Shown here: positions 50,370 to 60,828 of the stretch, piece by piece
How positions within the stretch are numbered: position 1 is the first letter of the stretch
How the letters are laid out: each line of letters begins with the position of its first letter
Assembly (NCBI GenBank): GCA_001600495.1
Contig: BCKE01000030.1
Span: 143,306 to 207,305 of the forward strand
DNA: 64,000 nt
Reading direction: 5' to 3'
DNA from: Pilasporangium apinafurcum
Lineage: Eukaryota; Oomycota; Peronosporomycetes; Pythiales; Pythiaceae
Translations under genes and position numbers: made by a program
The notes under the pieces: generated by a model
What the model was told of the DNA's origin: nothing
Seen by the model: the letters and a program-made list of their open reading frames with translations, nothing else
The model's database searches: none

Positions 50370-53300
50370 ATGTCACTGCTACAGGAGGCAAAGGATACAG
50401 CTCGTCGGCCGATGCTGTCCCTGGCAGAGAATCCCATGACATCTAATACACATAACTTCAAGCATTCATTTAGTCATCAGTCAAACCGAACACACGATGA
50501 AACACCTTCAACATCGTCAGCTGCTACCAGAAACGGACACGAAGTACATGGAAAAGATGGTGAGAGTGCCTCGTTGGGGCAACTGTTGGTGGACATGACC
50601 GTGCAAGTTCAGGAGGAACGAGCGAAGCGTACTGAAGTTGAGCAGCGCAATCACGCACTTATGCTCGAACTAGAGCAGATACAGAAGGAAATTCTCGAGC
50701 TCAAGACGTCATCAGTAGCTGAGTTGAGACGCCGTGGCTCAACAAGTGAATTGCTGGTGTCGCCTACTCGCAGTGGATCTGAAAGTACGCTGTCTACACC
50801 ATTACCTCGTGACGAACCAGCTGATTATTGGTGGAATGAGCTACAGGAAACCAAGAAAGTGAAGGAAAAAGCGCTTGTTGATGCCCATCAACGAGCACTG
50901 CAGGTGATGGAACTGAATGCATGCATATCAATGCAGCATGACGAGCTGAAGGCCCTACGTACCAGCGAAAGTGACGCCAGACACGCGATGATGCAGGCTG
51001 AGGATCGATGCAAGGACATGATACAACAATCGACGATTCTACAACAAGAGAATCAGCTGTTGAAAGATGATGTTGCGCATTTGAATGGTGAAATCGGTAA
51101 ACGTGGTGTGCATTTCAAGGCGCTGATGGAAAAGTGGACCGAGGCACAAGCACAAAGCGAGCATTATGAGCGCGAGAATCATGCCATGCTTGAGAAAATG
51201 AAGGAAATTCGCCAGCGGTACGATTTGCTGGCTGCAGAGCTAGAAAGTGTTAAAGATGAGCGCGATTGTCTTCAGCATCAGGTGAATCACCTTAAAGGGG
51301 CAGTCGCCGCTAAAGCCGCCGAATCCAAAGCGTTCCAGGCATATGGCACAAATGCACGCGACCACATGCAAACACAGAACGCAGTAATTCAACGGCACCA
51401 GATCTATCGTCGGAAGGTCAACAAACTCGCGCGAGACTCGGTGGTCGTACTCAAGAACATTAAATCCACGCTCTCCAGCATCCGTGCACCAATGGTGTCG
51501 ATTCAAATGGATTTTAACAAGTTTTTGAAAAAATTGAGGTCGCCAGTTTTTAAACTAGTAGCACAATCGCGTCGCTTTGTAGACATCGCGCATGCGGAAC
51601 ATCTACCACTACGAGAAGCGCTACGCACAGCCGAACTGACGCGTCGGCACCTGCACGAACAACTATGGCGATCAAGACGGAATGCGCTCATGATTTGCCA
51701 AATTAGGAACACAAAGGAAATTCGGGACAGTTGCCGTTCAGACAACGATGATGACACAAACCACAATGATGGTATTAATTCCGATAGATTGCAAGCATTA
51801 CGTGCTAATTACTGCACTGGAGAGCTGTTGTGGAAAGAGAGCGATCGTGAGACACTGACTGTGAAGTTGGATGCGATTTATTCGGATCGAGCACGGGAAT
51901 GGAACAATTACGAGTCAATCGCGCCGCTACTGCAGAGTTGTTTGGATGGATATAATGCATGTGTGGTCACGTTTGATGGGCTTGCATCATTAAGGACGTC
52001 CTCAGAATGTCTGGTCCATGAAATTCCAGAGCAGTTACCTCAATCGGATACCCAAACTGTGGCTGCGTTGATTCTGCATGAGCTGTTCGATGCTGTGAAT
52101 GTCTATGGCGCCCACTTCTACCGTGTTAAACTCACGATTAGTTACCTCGCTATCTATAATGAGTGCGTTTATGATCTATTGGGGCTTGATTCTTTGGGTC
52201 AACATGGACACGATGATCTTGGCACCTCTGCCACATCGATGAGCAAGATTGTGGTCCTCGAAGTACAAAATTCAGAAGAAGCCCTGCTTGTGCTCCGTGG
52301 TGGGCAAGAAAACCTCGAAACTGCACATCAGCGCGGCATCATGGACACCGCGTTGACGCACAAGATCATCACAGTCTGCGTTACGTACGATAATCTTCTC
52401 ACCGGAGTAGCCACGACTAAATCCAAATTGCAAATCGTCGAGCTAGCCATGGGTCCACAGGATGCGAATTCTCATCAACTGGATTGGGCCGACCGACAAA
52501 CAGTCAAATCACTGGTGACAATGGAACATGGTGTGAATGCCTTGCTGACGGCACTCGCTGAAGTGCGTGTGAAAGACTCGGCGTTTGTGAGGTATCACAG
52601 CTCGAAAGTTACGACGCTACTGCAGGACACGATCAAAGCCAATGCCAAATTCCTAGCGATCGTCAGTTTAGCATCTAGTGGGATGGAATACGCGGCGATC
52701 ATGCGTCTGCTCCAGCAGTTCCGTAATGCTGTGTGCTTACCAAGTGGTGAAAGCTCTGTTGGTGGCAGTGGACAGCAGTTAATTGCCCATCATGACCGAT
52801 CAGTTGAGGGATTTATGAATAGATTTGCACAGCAAACACAAGTGATCGACGGTAGCAACAGCCTCGTGCTTCCATTTTCATGTACTGATATGCAAGATTG
52901 TGCAAGGCAACGATTAAATGGATGTGTGGAAACAATTCGTTGGGAGAAAGAACTAGATAACATGAACAAACGCTATGGAAACGACACGGCGATTTTGATT
53001 TCATCGTATCTACTAGACCCAAAGGAATCGTCACCGAGGATGATGGAACGAGTACAGGAGATGAACTTTGCACAGCCTCCTACTTCTTCGTCGTCATTAT
53101 ATGCTGTCAAAGACAGTGAAATTAACGGTCAACAGCAGCCAGAAGGATTCATGTCGGAAGAAGACCCATCGCACTTCTCGACATTATCAGACAATTCACC
53201 TCCTGCTCCAACTAATACTACTACTCAGAAAAATCGGAAGAGTAACAAGAATAGCAAGCTTGCCAAAGCCAATGGAGGGCGAGCGATGAGTCGACCGCGA

Positions 53301-53555
53301 GGTCTTTCCGATAAAGAGAAGAAAGCTAATAGCAACAATGTCAGCACGATAACTCGCCGTTCACATAGTAGTACCGTTCCGGTATTAACTCGGGCTGCCA
53401 CTCTGCCTTCATCATCATCAGCAGCAGCAGCCACGGGTGTGCTCAAAATTCGACGTGAAACAGCATCTAGTGCACTGAAGAAATCGCGATTGGCGAACAT
53501 CCTCGCCAGTTCTAACTCACCTTTTACCAAGAAGAAACGCATTCCATTTCGCTAA
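50370..53555 (+). CDS. Kinesin-14-like protein with degenerate (non-ATP-binding) motor
   Basis: A single exon of 1061 residues. Residues 75-320 are coiled coil. A C-terminal motor-like domain spans about 480-800, the arrangement of kinesin-14. The fold is recognisable by SIAPLLQSCLDGYNACVVTF, LTISYLAIYNECVYDLLG, LQIVELAMG, ALAEVRVKDSAFVRYHSSKV and TTLLQDTIKANAKFLAIVSL. The nucleotide motifs are gone: the P-loop GQTGSGKT is replaced by DGLASLRTS (near 533-541), switch I NxxSSRSH by DTALTHKI, and switch II DLAGSE by ELAMGP. The C-terminal 200 residues are Ser/Lys-rich and basic. It should bind microtubules or pair with an active kinesin without hydrolysing ATP, like yeast Vik1. That role is inference. 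Confidence 0.85.
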   Translation: MSLLQEAKDTARRPMLSLAENPMTSNTHNFKHSFSHQSNRTHDETPSTSSAATRNGHEVHGKDGESASLGQLLVDMTVQVQEERAKRTEVEQRNHALMLELEQIQKEILELKTSSVAELRRRGSTSELLVSPTRSGSESTLSTPLPRDEPADYWWNELQETKKVKEKALVDAHQRALQVMELNACISMQHDELKALRTSESDARHAMMQAEDRCKDMIQQSTILQQENQLLKDDVAHLNGEIGKRGVHFKALMEKWTEAQAQSEHYERENHAMLEKMKEIRQRYDLLAAELESVKDERDCLQHQVNHLKGAVAAKAAESKAFQAYGTNARDHMQTQNAVIQRHQIYRRKVNKLARDSVVVLKNIKSTLSSIRAPMVSIQMDFNKFLKKLRSPVFKLVAQSRRFVDIAHAEHLPLREALRTAELTRRHLHEQLWRSRRNALMICQIRNTKEIRDSCRSDNDDDTNHNDGINSDRLQALRANYCTGELLWKESDRETLTVKLDAIYSDRAREWNNYESIAPLLQSCLDGYNACVVTFDGLASLRTSSECLVHEIPEQLPQSDTQTVAALILHELFDAVNVYGAHFYRVKLTISYLAIYNECVYDLLGLDSLGQHGHDDLGTSATSMSKIVVLEVQNSEEALLVLRGGQENLETAHQRGIMDTALTHKIITVCVTYDNLLTGVATTKSKLQIVELAMGPQDANSHQLDWADRQTVKSLVTMEHGVNALLTALAEVRVKDSAFVRYHSSKVTTLLQDTIKANAKFLAIVSLASSGMEYAAIMRLLQQFRNAVCLPSGESSVGGSGQQLIAHHDRSVEGFMNRFAQQTQVIDGSNSLVLPFSCTDMQDCARQRLNGCVETIRWEKELDNMNKRYGNDTAILISSYLLDPKESSPRMMERVQEMNFAQPPTSSSSLYAVKDSEINGQQQPEGFMSEEDPSHFSTLSDNSPPAPTNTTTQKNRKSNKNSKLAKANGGRAMSRPRGLSDKEKKANSNNVSTITRRSHSSTVPVLTRAATLPSSSSAAAATGVLKIRRETASSALKKSRLANILASSNSPFTKKKRIPFR

Positions 53556-53823
53556 TGAAAAATGATAGAACGGTATCCATCGAGTTCTGTGAATCCTGGG
53601 AATAAGTGACTAGTATGTAGCCATCTGTAGTAAAAACGGTTCAGTGGGTTGATAATGGGTTGGCTTCACGTTCTCATAGTATCAGTAAAACTATAACTGT
53701 GAACAGGACAGAATATTAATAGTGCGCATCGTGCAGTTGCTTCAACACTATTCTAGTTTTAGCCTCGACTTTGCAGCATAGATCAAAATCACACAGCGCA
53801 AGTGCCTACTACCAGCGCTTCCA

Positions 53824-56800
53824 TTGCATTACACCTTCACAGTACAGGGAGCAGGTTCAATTGGTTGGTTGAGTGCATTCCACTGTGGTAACATCATGCA
53901 GAGCAATTTCGCTCCTTCCATAATGCCACGGCCCGTGAAGGCAGGCAAAGCACTGACGTCACCTGTTTCTCGATCGGGCCGAATGTACACACCGAGCGTC
54001 TCACCGATCAAAACACCACGAATCGCAAATGACAGCAGCAACCCCTTCGGTGAGTCAGCGTCACCAGACAAAGCTGGGGATTTGCTGCGTCAGCCAGAGA
54101 ACACTTCTCACTCAATTATTCCTACGTTTCGAAAGAAGCCGATCATTCTGAGTGGTGACATCCGTAACTTGGAAAGTAATTTCCAACTCGCAACGAGCAA
54201 CATCCATGTAGAACTCTCGCATGTCATGGACGTTTTCAATAAATACAGCATTCGACTCACTCCTGACGAGGCAAAAACGCTGCTGCATGAGTATGAAGAA
54301 AACAACGACACAGACCTCAAGTACGAGGCATTTGTGGACGATTTGGTGCAAACGCTGCGACAAACGGCGCTCAACAAGAGCGGTACGAGTAGGTACCAGA
54401 TCAAGAAGGTTCGATTAATGAAGCACATGGAGAAGCTGAGTGTGATGCATTCTCTGCTGATGGAAGAAGTCCAAGGGCTGCTGGCCGCGAAACTACGCGT
54501 TTCGTGGTCAAGTGTGAGAGACGCACTCCGAAATGCCGATCAAGACCGGAAAGGATATCTCACCAAGCATGAATTTACTAGTATCTGTACGCAATTGCAG
54601 GTTCCTGTAAGTGAGAATCTGCTGAATGGACTGGTGCTCAAAATGGGTAGAGGAGGTCTTGGTCAATCAAATGTAGATAATGGAGAGATGATTGACTACA
54701 ATGAGTTCCTCGCAGTCTTTGGCAGCAACTTTCAGCATGGCGATACAAATTCTGTTGGCAATTCGCTTGTATTTGCGCGCGGATCCCATAAAGCAGCTCA
54801 GCGGAGTGCCTATGCTTTACAAGTACCAACAAACAGTAATAGCGGAGGAGTTTTGAGCAATACCCTGCATTCTCCAGGCGTAACAAAAGCTTTGGGCGGT
54901 AAACTGAAGAAAACCAATGCTTCTAATTGCACAAGTATTGAAACACCAACCTCACAGTCACTAGCAGCCGATCCGCTCTACATGGAACAGCTTCGTATTG
55001 TTTTGAACGAGAAAGTGTCATCACGCTATTCCGACGTGAAGAAAGCTTTCATCGCGCTCGATAAAGACGGCAATGGTTACATTTCGGCCCTTGAATTTAT
55101 GCAGGTGTTGCAAAATTTCAATCTTACCGTGACGGAAGAAGAACGGGATGTGTTATTGGCATTTTTTGACACAAACCGCGACGGTGTTATTGATTACAAC
55201 GAATTCTTTGCCATTTTCGGTGATGTCATGAAGCCCAGTCCTGCTGCAGCCACCAGGAAAACATATCTGCATGAAAACAGCTCGCCTTTATTTACCAGCA
55301 GCCATTCGGAAGGGGGAAAAGGAATCAACAAGCACCGTGTGACACTGTCTTCACCTGGAAATGAACTGAAAGAAGCATTTTCGCTGCTTTCTGATGAAAG
55401 TTGGCGTACAATCTTCGTAGAATTCGAGATGAGTGACCCAAAAAAGACTGGGGTAGTGACCACCGCTGAAATGCTGCGAGTACTCAGCAAGTATTTGGGT
55501 GATCTGCCTCATCGGCAATTCAATGCGCTCTTTCGTGTCTGCGGCTCACATGTGAACCAGCTGATGAACTACTTCACGCTTGTGAAAAGTTATCGCCCCG
55601 CAGTGATGGATGTCATCGAGTTTTTTCATCAGGATGTGCATTCGCAGACCGACAAGGCTTTTCGCAAATCGCCGACAGAATCACTCGTAATGGTCTGGAG
55701 CATTCGAGTCCAACGCGCACAGATGACGATGAACGAGTGGAATTCATTGAAAGATCAGATCTGGCAGACGGACAGCCGAAGACAAGGACGAGTCACGGCC
55801 TCGGAATTTACTGCTTTGGTACGTAGACACATGAAACTGAGTGAAAGTCAAGCGGCGTTTCTCTGCTTCTTTTACGAAGACAAAAATTTCGCTTCGGATC
55901 AAATGCTGATCCGGTACGGATCGTTTTTGACGGATTATGAAGACCCTGGTCTTGAGAGCTCAGATGCACCCTCTGCTAGTCAGTTGGAAAAGAAGGCGGC
56001 TCGGGTAGAGGGAAAGGGCCGAGTCCGCAATCTAACTGCTGCTGCGTCTTCTTCTAATGGATCCGATAGAGCAGGAAAAGATGTTGAAGAGAAGCAGTTG
56101 CGCGAGTTTTCCCAGTCGAATATCCGCGCATTGGAGACACTACTATTGGAAAAAGATAGCGACAAGAAAGGCTTTGTGCCTCTAGATGTTTTCCAGGGGA
56201 TATACAGGACGTTGAGCGATGGGAAATGGAAAGACACAAACAAATTTGCAGCATTCTTCAGCAAGTACATTGCACAGCAGCAGTTTTACTATCGAGGGTT
56301 TCTCTTGGATTTTGACTCGAAAGCCGGATTGCAAACCCAGGCGTTAGTTGTTCAAGATGATAGATCCGACGATGATGAACAGGACAATTGCGGTGAAAAT
56401 GTAGACAAATTTGACGATACTGTGACTGTTATGAATGTGTATGAGGCAAAAGAAGCACTTCGTTATCATTTGACATCGTCTCTCGGCGCACAAAAAGCGC
56501 TCTACAAGCTCTTTCATCGGATGGACCCAGGCAAATCTGGGCTACTCACCTATCCAGAGCTTCGGCGCGTCTTGGAACGATTGGAGATTGTAATTGATGA
56601 TCCAACAGCTCATATATTGCTTGGTTTATATGAAGATGAAGACGACAATGGCGATAAACTCGGGCGAATCAAGTACTTGCAGTTTCTCCATGCATTGGGC
56701 GGCCGCGATCCCGATAAGCTGGATGGTATGAGCGATTTGTCGAGTCATTGTTCATACTACAGCGCCATCACTATCAGTCCCCGCGCAGTGGTGCGTGCAG

Positions 56801-57534
56801 GAGGGGGGCAAATGACCCCACGTCCTCTGGTCAGTCGCGACTACGCAGTGGCGGCAACTGCTGTCAATAACGCAATTTCCAAACAGCGCATTGGTGGTGG
56901 AGCTGGACCAAACGGACTGAGTGGTGCAGCAGCTGCTGCGGTGGTAGAGAAGAAGATCCAGTCCCAATTGGCAGCGATAGGCAAAACAAAATGGAAACAA
57001 CTGGCAAAGGCTTTTCAGCAGGTTGATAGTGACCGACGTGGTAGTGTCACTTGTGGGTCGTTTAGGAAAGTTCTTGATGGGATGGGCATTGCGCTTACTC
57101 AAGAGGAAATTGTACGACTGCAGCTGAAATATGATATCGAGCAGAATGGCCGACTGAATTACCACGAATTTCTACGGAGTTTGACCGCTTCCATGAGTGA
57201 AATGGAATCAAGTGGAATGGAGGTTAATAGCTCGAATGTGCTACCGAGTCTAGCGACTTCAGTTTCTTCACCCAGCAAACATAGTAGTAGTGGAGCATTG
57301 CCGGACTCGCTTCGCCACGGAGTCAAGGCGAAATGGAAAGCGATCTACTCGTCTTTCAAAACAATCGACAAACAATCGCTTGGCCGCGTGAGTGCGGCAC
57401 ATTTCCGACAATTGCTCGAGTGGTATGCGCTACCGCTAACCGACGACGTATTTCTCAGCATCCTACGGCAGTTTGATCACCAAACGGATGGCTTGGTGGA
57501 CTATAACAAGTTCATGCGTGTTTGTGTGGGCTAG
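53824..57534 (+). CDS. Large multi-EF-hand protein
   Basis: An open frame of 1236 residues. The ATG at 53896 (1212 residues) is an equally good start. EF-hand pairs repeat along the chain, many with lost calcium ligands. The clearest working loops are DKDGNGYISALE (about residue 414) and DTNRDGVIDYNE (about 449). Partial loops include DQDRKGYLTKHE (about 240), DPGKSGLLTYPE (about 901), DSDRRGSVTCGS (about 1068) and DHQTDGLVDYNK (about 1218). The architecture resembles EFCAB6-like proteins. A calcium-sensing structural role, possibly in cilia, is inferred from that resemblance only. Linkers are Ser/Thr-rich. Confidence 0.85.
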   Translation: MHYTFTVQGAGSIGWLSAFHCGNIMQSNFAPSIMPRPVKAGKALTSPVSRSGRMYTPSVSPIKTPRIANDSSNPFGESASPDKAGDLLRQPENTSHSIIPTFRKKPIILSGDIRNLESNFQLATSNIHVELSHVMDVFNKYSIRLTPDEAKTLLHEYEENNDTDLKYEAFVDDLVQTLRQTALNKSGTSRYQIKKVRLMKHMEKLSVMHSLLMEEVQGLLAAKLRVSWSSVRDALRNADQDRKGYLTKHEFTSICTQLQVPVSENLLNGLVLKMGRGGLGQSNVDNGEMIDYNEFLAVFGSNFQHGDTNSVGNSLVFARGSHKAAQRSAYALQVPTNSNSGGVLSNTLHSPGVTKALGGKLKKTNASNCTSIETPTSQSLAADPLYMEQLRIVLNEKVSSRYSDVKKAFIALDKDGNGYISALEFMQVLQNFNLTVTEEERDVLLAFFDTNRDGVIDYNEFFAIFGDVMKPSPAAATRKTYLHENSSPLFTSSHSEGGKGINKHRVTLSSPGNELKEAFSLLSDESWRTIFVEFEMSDPKKTGVVTTAEMLRVLSKYLGDLPHRQFNALFRVCGSHVNQLMNYFTLVKSYRPAVMDVIEFFHQDVHSQTDKAFRKSPTESLVMVWSIRVQRAQMTMNEWNSLKDQIWQTDSRRQGRVTASEFTALVRRHMKLSESQAAFLCFFYEDKNFASDQMLIRYGSFLTDYEDPGLESSDAPSASQLEKKAARVEGKGRVRNLTAAASSSNGSDRAGKDVEEKQLREFSQSNIRALETLLLEKDSDKKGFVPLDVFQGIYRTLSDGKWKDTNKFAAFFSKYIAQQQFYYRGFLLDFDSKAGLQTQALVVQDDRSDDDEQDNCGENVDKFDDTVTVMNVYEAKEALRYHLTSSLGAQKALYKLFHRMDPGKSGLLTYPELRRVLERLEIVIDDPTAHILLGLYEDEDDNGDKLGRIKYLQFLHALGGRDPDKLDGMSDLSSHCSYYSAITISPRAVVRAGGGQMTPRPLVSRDYAVAATAVNNAISKQRIGGGAGPNGLSGAAAAAVVEKKIQSQLAAIGKTKWKQLAKAFQQVDSDRRGSVTCGSFRKVLDGMGIALTQEEIVRLQLKYDIEQNGRLNYHEFLRSLTASMSEMESSGMEVNSSNVLPSLATSVSSPSKHSSSGALPDSLRHGVKAKWKAIYSSFKTIDKQSLGRVSAAHFRQLLEWYALPLTDDVFLSILRQFDHQTDGLVDYNKFMRVCVG

Positions 57535-57602
57535 CAAAGAAACTTCTATTATAAACGAAACATCAGAGAAAAATAAATAGTATACTATTGAGATTGAGGA
57601 TG

Positions 57603-60292
57603 CTAGACGCTCTGTTTCCGAGATGGAATAGATGGTTTCCTTGTCGTAACCTGCTGCTGTTGAGGCTGCGCTTGCTTCTGTAGATCAAAAAAGCCGGGCA
57701 TGAATGAGACACCATTGCTACTTCTTCTGACGCCTGTAGCCGAATTCTTCACAGTGGCCGTAGATACGACTACTTGGGCTGGTGACACCGTGGCCACTTT
57801 GATAGACTGAGGCTTGCTTGGAAGCACAGAGACATTATTTTGAGAAGTTGAGGCTGTGGGTTTGTGATTGACATGAGCCGCAGCATCCGATGCAGAGAAA
57901 AGTAGTCGCCGTTGCTGTTGTTGCTGGTCCATTCGGTCTCTTCTTCGCTTTTCCTTAAAAAATTGATGCACAGTATTTAGCCTTGCTTGCTTATCATACT
58001 TGATTTCAGGCACCAGAAGTTCTTGGGTATTAACTCTCGCTTTATACGTCAACAAACGCTCACTGCTCGTTTTCATCAAAGTTGCGTCTGCGCGCTTAGC
58101 TTTGATTGCTTCAAGCTTCTGCTTCGCATCATACGTGTGTAGTAATGCCTCCACTTGTCGCAGTATCTCTCGCTCATTGCTCTTTATCAACTGACGAGAA
58201 TCTTCTGTTTCATCGTCTTCTTCTTGACGATCTTCATAATCACTTGTATCATCGTCTGTAAGGTTCTCCATTGATTGGTTTAAATCAGTATCATGTGAAT
58301 GAATCGCAGTTTGATAAATGTCGTACTCATCTCCTCTACTTCCTCCTCCTGTGTCTGTTAAACTGGAAGCAGGTACAAGTGATCGCCAATTTCTGACCAA
58401 GTGTCCATCTCTTTGATATTCAGGCACAAATGCTATCAGTTTCTCAACTTGGGTTGTTGTGAAGACAATCGGTGGCTGTGGATTTTGCCTTGCGATATGT
58501 TGGCAGCTCTGGATCAGTTGAAGCATTAACAATGACGCTGTTGCTGCAGCAGATGCTGTTGTAACAGCAGCAGCACCATTGGATGGTAATGTAGCAAATG
58601 ATTGAGCGGTTGGTGAACGCACGCGGTCGTCTAAACACTTGAGAAGCTCCATAATATTCCAAATCCCCTGCTGAACGTCTAAACACAATACAAATTGGAC
58701 ATCAACACATTGTTAATAACATCTAAGAATGAAACTAAACATCGCATACACTTACAAGAAAACGTCTTGATAAACTCCTCTATTTGCTCCTTGGCTCGCG
58801 ATTTCAAGATACGCTTGGTATCGTGCGTATCCTCCAGGAAATCGCGAATGCGTCTGCGTTTCTCAACTTCAGCGGTGCCAGACACCCTTAGTTTCGACAC
58901 GAGGGTTTCATGGGTCTGTCGCTCTCGCTCCAATCGCGCGTTCGATTCACTCATTTCGCGTTCTATCTGTAGCAGCTCGTTCATAGCAGCGTCATACCGA
59001 ACAAACCGTTCTAAGACCACGTGTAAATCTGTCTCATGAGTTTCTTCAATTATTTGTGTGTACTGAGCCTCGTATCGCTGGAAATAGGCCTCACGGTTCT
59101 GTAAATTCTGGACATCCATTGAATTCCGTCGAAACTGACGCGATAGCGATGATGTACATCGCACTATGCCACCAGAATTCTCACCTTGGGAAAAGTGGTT
59201 GTTTGTCGCTGGCATTCGATTCGAGGTACTTGAGCGTTGGCTTTGTACCACCGCTGAGCCCAACGGTCTAGATTCCAACAGCCTGAGCATATCCTGTCTT
59301 CGTCTATCAGCTTCACTGCGTTGCTGCGTCATCTTCATGCGACTGGCTACCTCATGTGTCAATGAATCCAACACTAACTGCGTATTACGTTTGAACGCCA
59401 CACGTGCAGCTTCAAGTTCCTGCTTCTGACGCGTCAGTTCACTGCACAAATTTCGTTCCTGTACAAGTTTGGTCTGGAAAAATGCCTTCTCGCGAATAGC
59501 ACTTGCATGTTTATCCTGTAGAAGCGTAAGTTGGGCGGTCAAAAAATGCACATCCCGCGTCAATCGATCGAGTAAATGATTTAGTTTCTTCTTGTAAAGC
59601 TCCTGTCGCTGAATTTCGTCTTTCAGTCTTGTAATCGCATTCGAAAGCGATAAAGATGAATCATTAGGCTGGTTAGTTTGATGTGCAGCTACCGAAGTCG
59701 AGGTGACCTGCAACGTCGTCGATATTTTCTTGGTGGTGACAGATGCTAGTGGGGATAGAGGTCGACTGATTGGGATCGATGTTGCAAGCCCATTCTCCAA
59801 GGCGTGTAGATGTTTTTGCACCAGCTCTATTTCGTGTTGTCTCTGCGCCAACGTCGTCTGGAGGACCAGAACCTCCTGCTGTGCTTCATGGGTCATTTGC
59901 CGTTGCGCTTCAATCTCCTCCTTCAGCACTCGTTCAGAGATGAGACGGCTACGTAGAGGTTTAGAATGCACAATTTCCTGGGTTTGTGTCTCTGTCCTAG
60001 GCCGAATGCGATGTGGTCGACCATTAGGGCTGAAGCTGTTGGTCAAAAACGCAGATGCTCCAGCGGATGGTGGTCGTGGACGCGATGACCCCACATAGCG
60101 AGCGTGGCTCCCGATTTGGGAATGATGATTGCAATTGGAATTTGGACCATGTAAGAGCAGCGGTTTGCGATTGGTGGCTGGACAAGCCCCAGCAGATTTA
60201 GGTCGTAGATTGCTACGTTGCTGTTGAGATGAGAGCGGTGGGATGACCGGTTGATCCTCATCAGTGTGAATTGCCATATGCGTTCCCGTCAA
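57603..60292 (-). CDS. Coiled-coil hypothetical protein (870 aa)
   Basis: Two exons (58756-60292 and 57603-58678) join at phase 1 (donor GTAAGT, acceptor TAG) to 870 residues; read separately they would look like two genes. The first 120 residues are Arg/Pro/Ser-rich and disordered. Residues 120-260 and 280-510 are coiled coil (KEEIEAQRQMTHEAQQEVLV, LERERQTHETLVSKL). After the junction comes a helical segment (QQGIWNIMELLKCLDD), Ala-rich stretches, an acidic linker and a basic helix (QFFKEKRRRDRMDQQQQQR). No named domain was recognised. The style resembles centrosomal or ciliary scaffold proteins, but this is not evidence of function. Confidence 0.7.
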
Positions 60293-60828
60293 TCGAGTGA
60301 CTTGACTGCCGACGCATGGGCAAAAGTCGGACGCGAAACGATGTCATGGCCCACCAATGTCTCAGAGACGAAGTCTATTTTGATGCAAATGTAACACCAT
60401 GATAGGCACAGGATCCACATTCGGTATCGATTTAGAAAAAAATTTCCTAAAAAGTTTTCTATTCTTTTTTACAAATGTCCGTGTGGGATGAAATTGTGTT
60501 ATATTATAGATGCAACACTGGTTAAGCAAACCACTCATCAGTTGGTAATCCTTACCTGTAAAAGTCGATAATGACTTTTACAAATAGGAGATGATGCAAA
60601 ACACAGGTCTATGTCAAAGTGACTTAAAACTGCCTGTCAGCGGAAGCGGAGTGATTACCGTGGACGCGCGTGCTGACTAAAAACCAACTGCATCGAGAAC
60701 TCTTTTTTTATTACTTTTTCTTAGCAGTAGATAGACATTTATGCACATTGTACCTCCACATCTCATGTTAATGTCTTATTGCACGAGAAAGATCAATGGT
60801 AAAACATCCAGTTGTCATACCTCATTCC
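60293..60828. other. Intergenic region
   Basis: About 540 A/T-rich bases with short T and A runs. Nothing supported. Confidence 0.6.

Noticed and set aside
57603-58688. Separate 361-residue gene starting at 58688
   Set aside because: A GTAAGT donor at 58755 and an acceptor at 58679 join it in phase to the upstream 512-codon exon, and the apparent ATG lies inside the intron.
58679-60292. 537-residue gene ending in KCMRCLVSFLDVIN
   Set aside because: Those last residues are intron read-through; the frame continues into the exon at 57603-58678.
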